From positions 1,093,953 to 1,124,934 of the forward strand of contig JAHNZQ020000227.1 in NCBI GenBank assembly GCA_019155205.2: a stretch of 30,982 bases of DNA. The letters are read 5' to 3'. The notes beneath the pieces were generated by a model that was not told the origin of the DNA, searched no databases, and worked only from the letters and a program-made list of their open reading frames with translations. How positions within the stretch are numbered: the stretch's first letter is position 1; every line of letters starts with the position of its first letter. The translations under genes and the position numbers were made by a program. The stretch comes from Gracilaria vermiculophylla (lineage: Eukaryota; Rhodophyta; Florideophyceae; Gracilariales; Gracilariaceae). Positions 27,751 through 30,982 of the stretch are shown here, in pieces.

Positions 27751-28312
27751 CATCTTGTAGTACAGTGGCTCCTAAGGAAATATGGTGCTGTGGCCTTATG
27801 GTATAATATTCCTAAGGAGAGCTCGTATTTTACTAGCTGAGCCACGTTTTGCATAATTCCGCCCACGTGGATACAGTATCCTTAAGGGACGGTGCAGTTA
27901 TTATTTATTTTAGTTAATTTATGCAGGTAATTATTTCAGTAATGAGACCTGCCGAGGCGGGCCCCCGGCCTGGTATTTATCTTGCCGATTGAGCTCCACC
28001 TCTGGGCAAGTAAAGACAATCACCCTTGAGTCTTCATCTACTTTTCCGGTGGGAGTCTCTCGTCGATCAACTCAGGTTTCTAAGCCGCCGATCCCCAGAT
28101 CGCATCATAGCAGCGCATGTAGGAGCATTGTCTGCCTAGTGAACCTCCCCCTCCGCTTGGTGTTTGCGGATCCCCTTCAAGAATTCTCCCGGTTTGCGAC
28201 AGCGGATACCGGAGACCACCTTTCGGAACACGCACCTTTGGAGTCGACAAAAACTCCTAACGGACGTTGTGCTTTACTATCTCGAGAGGAGGGCTGACAG
28301 TACCACACATCT
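27751..28312 (+). mobile_element. Solo LTR A with perfect 5-bp target duplication
   Basis: The LTR proper is 27756-28307 (552 bp), starting TGTAGTAC and ending GTACCACA, which are short inverted ends. It is flanked on both sides by catct (27751-27755 and 28308-28312). It interrupts the Tc1/mariner transposase: deleting the LTR and one catct joins LDLTD to ERGIKRY in one frame. A ggcaagtaaag motif at about 28004-28014 may be its polyadenylation region. No other retroelement part adjoins it. Confidence 0.95.
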
Positions 28313-28602
28313 GTTAGATCTAGCCTCCTAGGGTGTCCTTGAGATCGTTTTAATAAAAGAATGATTTTAAAGAAACGTAGCAGTAGTGACACTGAAATGC
28401 TTCCGGAATTGGACGATACACTGTTGGGGTATTTTGTGCCGTTTAACGTGAGGATTTGGAGCATTTTTGGCTTAGAAAGTGGAGAACCTTGAGCCATTTC
28501 TACAAGAAAGAAGACGGTGTACATATATTTTTGAAACGGTGGTACATGGATACTGTGCATAATCTAGCCTACGGTAAAGTTTCGGCGCACTTTTTAAATT
28601 TG

Positions 28603-28623
28603 ATATGATTTTGAAACGCACTG
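28603..28623. repeat. Right terminal inverted repeat of the Tc1/mariner element
   Basis: Ends ttgaaacgcactg before the TA at 28624-28625. Its complement matches the left end at 24649-24671. Confidence 0.75.
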
Positions 28624-30120
28624 TACTTAAAAAAAGAATCAGTTAGACATTATAATTTCACGCAAAATTTCAGTATGACATGTTACATGTAGACAGAATT
28701 TAAAACCACAGATGAACAATTGAGCATCTCTATCATCATCTTTGATTCGGGACTGATTCTCTGTTTTCAGTAACATCCAGTCCCAAAATTGTACTTATGT
28801 ATTTTTTATCTTTTGTTTACTCTAATCACGTTGTACTTTTTTTCTGGTACCTTCTAAAAAATGCAGTTTATTTTCTAAAATATAGGGTCTTCCACAATAT
28901 TTTTTATTCTTTATGTTTTTTCTCTTTTATTTAAGCTCCTCTTTTCTTCATTAATCTTTTGGGTTTTCGCATTTTTTCGCAGTAACATGTGAAGCAGAAA
29001 AGTATACTTCAATCATGGTCTTGATGACAGTGCGTCTATGACAGAAATACAATCACAAGCACGCCTTATTGACGTTCACTTGTGTTTGACCGAGCTTTAA
29101 ATACTTTGCATTTAGTTCCGTTACACCTTTTATCATTTTCATAAGAGATAGAATACAAACTGTTACAAAAAAGGGAAGAGAATTTACCTACAAAAGTAAT
29201 GAAGCAAGTTAATTTCTTGCTGTAGAGTACATTTCTACTTAAGTGCTTTTAATCAAAACCTTATCAACTATGTAAAACGTAGCTTCCTTTGGATAAAAAC
29301 TCAATTTTTTGCCACATCGTTTTGAGTTTGCAGATATTTTTAAAGTAAAAGAGTTGGCTCCCATGTCTCATTTTACTCTGCAAACTCGCAGTCAGAAATC
29401 AACTCTCATAACGTGTTGTGTAAAAAAATTATGCAAAATATACTAGATTGTGTTAGTACCAAAGCTCGTGACCTCGACGGTGTAGCACCGGTTTGACAGC
29501 AACCAATATAGTCGATTGAGAACACATATATCTTTTTGCCCATCGATAATTCCATTACGACATCTATAGGGTTTATCCGGAATCGTACCAATTGAGCCAA
29601 CCACGGACTCTCCGGAGTCAGCAGAACGAAATGGCATTGCGTTGAAGCCCCTTGAAATACTTTTAAGTAACAAATACTTTCCAAATTTGATCGAATTTGT
29701 TACTTTCTCGGCAACCACTACTATTGATGTGAGTGCTCCTCTTTATGTTTTTTTAAGTCTCTTTTAAATTTTTTGGGACACTAATTAATTTGACGCAAAT
29801 CATCTTTTTTAGTGCTGCAGTGCTACCGAGATCAGTTTTCGTTGGGTTTAGACGCCCGTTTATGCATATGAAACATATTCGACTGCATAGCGAGGCCGGC
29901 CACGCATGTGGCGTGCGCGACGCGTACGTGTAATTGATCATTGATCTGTTCACGCGCCGCCGGCGGTGGTCTACAAAGGAGAGGCTGAGACGCCGGCGGT
30001 CCGAATGATCTCCGCCATGCCTCTCTCTCTCTGAGAGTCCCCATCAGTTGGCGGTAGGCACATTCTTATACGGTCAAACGAAATAGACTGCGCAAACAAA
30101 GCGTTTGCAATTTACCGAAC
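28624..30120. other. AT-rich region leading into the Gag-like pseudogene
   Basis: Positions 28624-29400 are AT-rich without features I can support. Two overlapping minus-strand frames of about 90 codons at 29406-29718 match no known family. From 29870 the composition becomes more GC-rich, with a gatctccgcc/ctctctctct stretch at about 30000-30040; this could be the leader of the Gag-like gene that follows. Confidence 0.4.
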
Positions 30121-30780
30121 ATGTCTACTACTCTGAACTTCACTGCAAGCCTGACGATGGTAGAAGACCTTTCTCGCCAAAGCTAAGGACGTTGCTAGAG
30201 GTAAGACGATTGCCGATGCTGTAATCAACTCTGAGTGGATGACGGCTTATGCAGTCATTTCCAGACGATGCCGGGATGATAAAGACTTTGGTCTTTCTCG
30301 CTACCCGTATGAATAAGGGCCATCAGTCGGGGCTTTCACTGGAGGTTTCCTCGAGCATCGGGAGTGGCCACTGCGAAGAAGTATGGAAGCTCAAAAGCAT
30401 GAGAGCATTGTACGAGTATGAGGCCAATTATATCAACGCCGCTGGCTTTTGGATGGCATTTCACCAGGCTGCAATATCGTTACGTCACGAAGCTCTCGAG
30501 GACAAGGATTACAAAAAGGCTGAACTATACGATATCTGGGCTATAATTGCTGTATGGTATGGGCTTCGAGTGACAGGACTCAGAGCGGAGTTCTACAAGC
30601 TGGTAGCATAGATCCTACTTATGCCGAGATGGTGTTACCTAGTCTCAAGCAGAGAAATGACACATCCGCTGATGATGATCTTGTTGAGCCTCTTGAGAAG
30701 CTCGACACCCATATTATTAGAGGTCAGAGGGGCAAGGGAAGGTTGGAGGGATATTAAGAACGTTCACCAGCTCTGGCTTG
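30121..30780 (+). pseudogene. Frameshifted Gag-like retroelement ORF (tentative)
   Basis: A start at 30121 (MSTTLNFTAS) runs only about 21 codons to a stop. Coding potential resumes in another frame at 30249-30611, with a helical, charged region (RALYEYEANYINAAGFWMAF, later EDKDYKKAELYDIW). It continues in yet another frame to about 30757, with a basic RGQRGKGR segment. Order and composition suit a retroelement capsid-like protein with a basic RNA-binding tail, but there is no diagnostic motif such as a zinc knuckle. It lies in a transposon-rich region and is clearly broken. It could equally be the remnant of an unrelated gene. Confidence 0.35.
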
Positions 30781-30982
30781 AATTTATTAGGAGGTGCCTC
30801 GACCACGACTTATATAGTAGTTCAGTCGCACCGACTAGGTTGCATCAGAAATTATACTACAAAGGCGAGACACTCAATACTACCAATCATATTGTAACAT
30901 GACATAAATGTACTAGCCACAATTCAATAATGCTTACAACAGCAAGGCACAACAAGGCATGACAGTTCCGTACACTCACGAG
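30781..30982. other. Right edge of the window, no supported feature
   Basis: Continuation of the degraded sequence after the Gag-like ORF; short frames such as the one ending at 30902 cannot be assigned. A retroelement, if present, would continue outside the window. Confidence 0.3.

Larger units (their letters stand above)
24793..28497 (-). pseudogene. Tc1/mariner (DDE_3-type) transposase in three separated pieces
   Basis: Piece 1 (28497 down to 28308) starts MAQGSPLSKPKMLQILTLNG and has the helix-turn-helix domain ending in GHPRRLDLTD. Piece 2 (27755 down to about 27290) begins ERGIKRYLCKRN in the same frame. It contains stops and frameshifts but keeps LQLDGPDCYKF and SVVVWAGFSRKGL, then FIEKTMNA, the core of the catalytic domain. 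Piece 3 (about 25060 down to 24793) has LKKFIFQQDNMSVHTA, then in another frame SDLNPLKGVQGLLAK and ends KRAVNL-stop. Catalytic positions include D in QQDN and D in SDLNP; the first-Asp region (SPDKEK) is altered. The gap between pieces 1 and 2 is exactly the solo LTR; that between 2 and 3 is the 2.2-kb block. Multiple stops show the gene is dead. Confidence 0.9.
24649..28623 (-). mobile_element. Tc1/mariner element broken by two insertions
   Basis: Both ends carry matching inverted sequences: at the left taca then cgtttcaaaaacatat (24647-24671), and at the right the complement of tacagtgcgtttcaaaatc (about 28605-28625). A TA dinucleotide lies at each outer edge (24647-24648 and 28624-28625), as expected for this superfamily. 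Removing the 552-bp LTR plus one 5-bp duplication, and the roughly 2.2-kb block at about 25050-27290, leaves about 1.2 kb, the usual size for the family. The transposase pseudogene inside is on the minus strand. Confidence 0.85.

Noticed and set aside
29460..29530. Possible tRNA-like sequence on the minus strand
   Set aside because: No cloverleaf can be formed and the T-loop consensus is absent.

Overview
The window looks like nuclear DNA of a eukaryote with compact, intron-poor genes, most plausibly a red alga of the Chondrus type. This is an inference: all recognisable genes are single open frames, there is a Golgi/endosome SNARE, a Golgi-type glycosyltransferase and a membrane-anchored JmjC protein, and GC-rich gene islands alternate with AT-rich stretches full of decayed transposons. 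No rRNA, tRNA or CRISPR array was recognised.

Layout. Positions 1-8300 are a GC-rich island (very GC-rich from about 1800). It holds the 3' part of a secreted-type cysteine-rich repeat protein with an acidic tail (1-1531, +), an unrecognised Pro/Ala-rich protein with a conserved-looking C-terminus (2542-3750, +), a second cysteine-rich repeat protein with a clear signal peptide (4451-5641, -) and, divergent from it, a bacterial-like alkaline-phosphatase-superfamily phosphodiesterase resembling EboF (6616-8013, +). Positions 8014-15200 contain no convincing live gene. They hold a broken pogo-type (DDE_1) transposase at about 9560-10540 (-), AT-rich DNA with scattered ORF remnants, and an unexplained GC-rich patch at 14430-14760.

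Positions 15217-23514 are a second gene island. It has a membrane-anchored ankyrin/JmjC protein (15217-16485, -) and a divergent BTB/POZ protein with a long acidic disordered middle (17081-20284, +); the two share a promoter region containing a 16-bp minisatellite. Then come a syntaxin-6-like Qc-SNARE (20865-21497, -) and a GT92 glycosyltransferase (21988-23514, -).

Positions 23515-30982 are a transposon graveyard. The best-resolved structure is a nested one. A Tc1/mariner element (24649-28623, TA at both ends, matching inverted ends) has its transposase gene cut into three parts by two insertions. One insertion is a 552-bp solo LTR with a perfect 5-bp target duplication; removing it and one copy of the duplication restores the transposase frame. 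The other is a block of about 2.2 kb of unknown type, which itself carries a second solo LTR of the same family in opposite orientation. The window ends in a frameshifted Gag-like ORF (30121-30780).

How the genes relate: the two cysteine-rich genes are paralogues sharing an eight-cysteine module with identical spacing. The SNARE, GT92 protein, JmjC membrane protein and secreted cysteine-rich proteins are all secretory-pathway proteins, but nothing shows that they form one system. No novel multi-gene system was demonstrated. The most unusual items are the cysteine-module family, the BTB protein architecture, the atypical metal site of the phosphodiesterase and the nested transposon.
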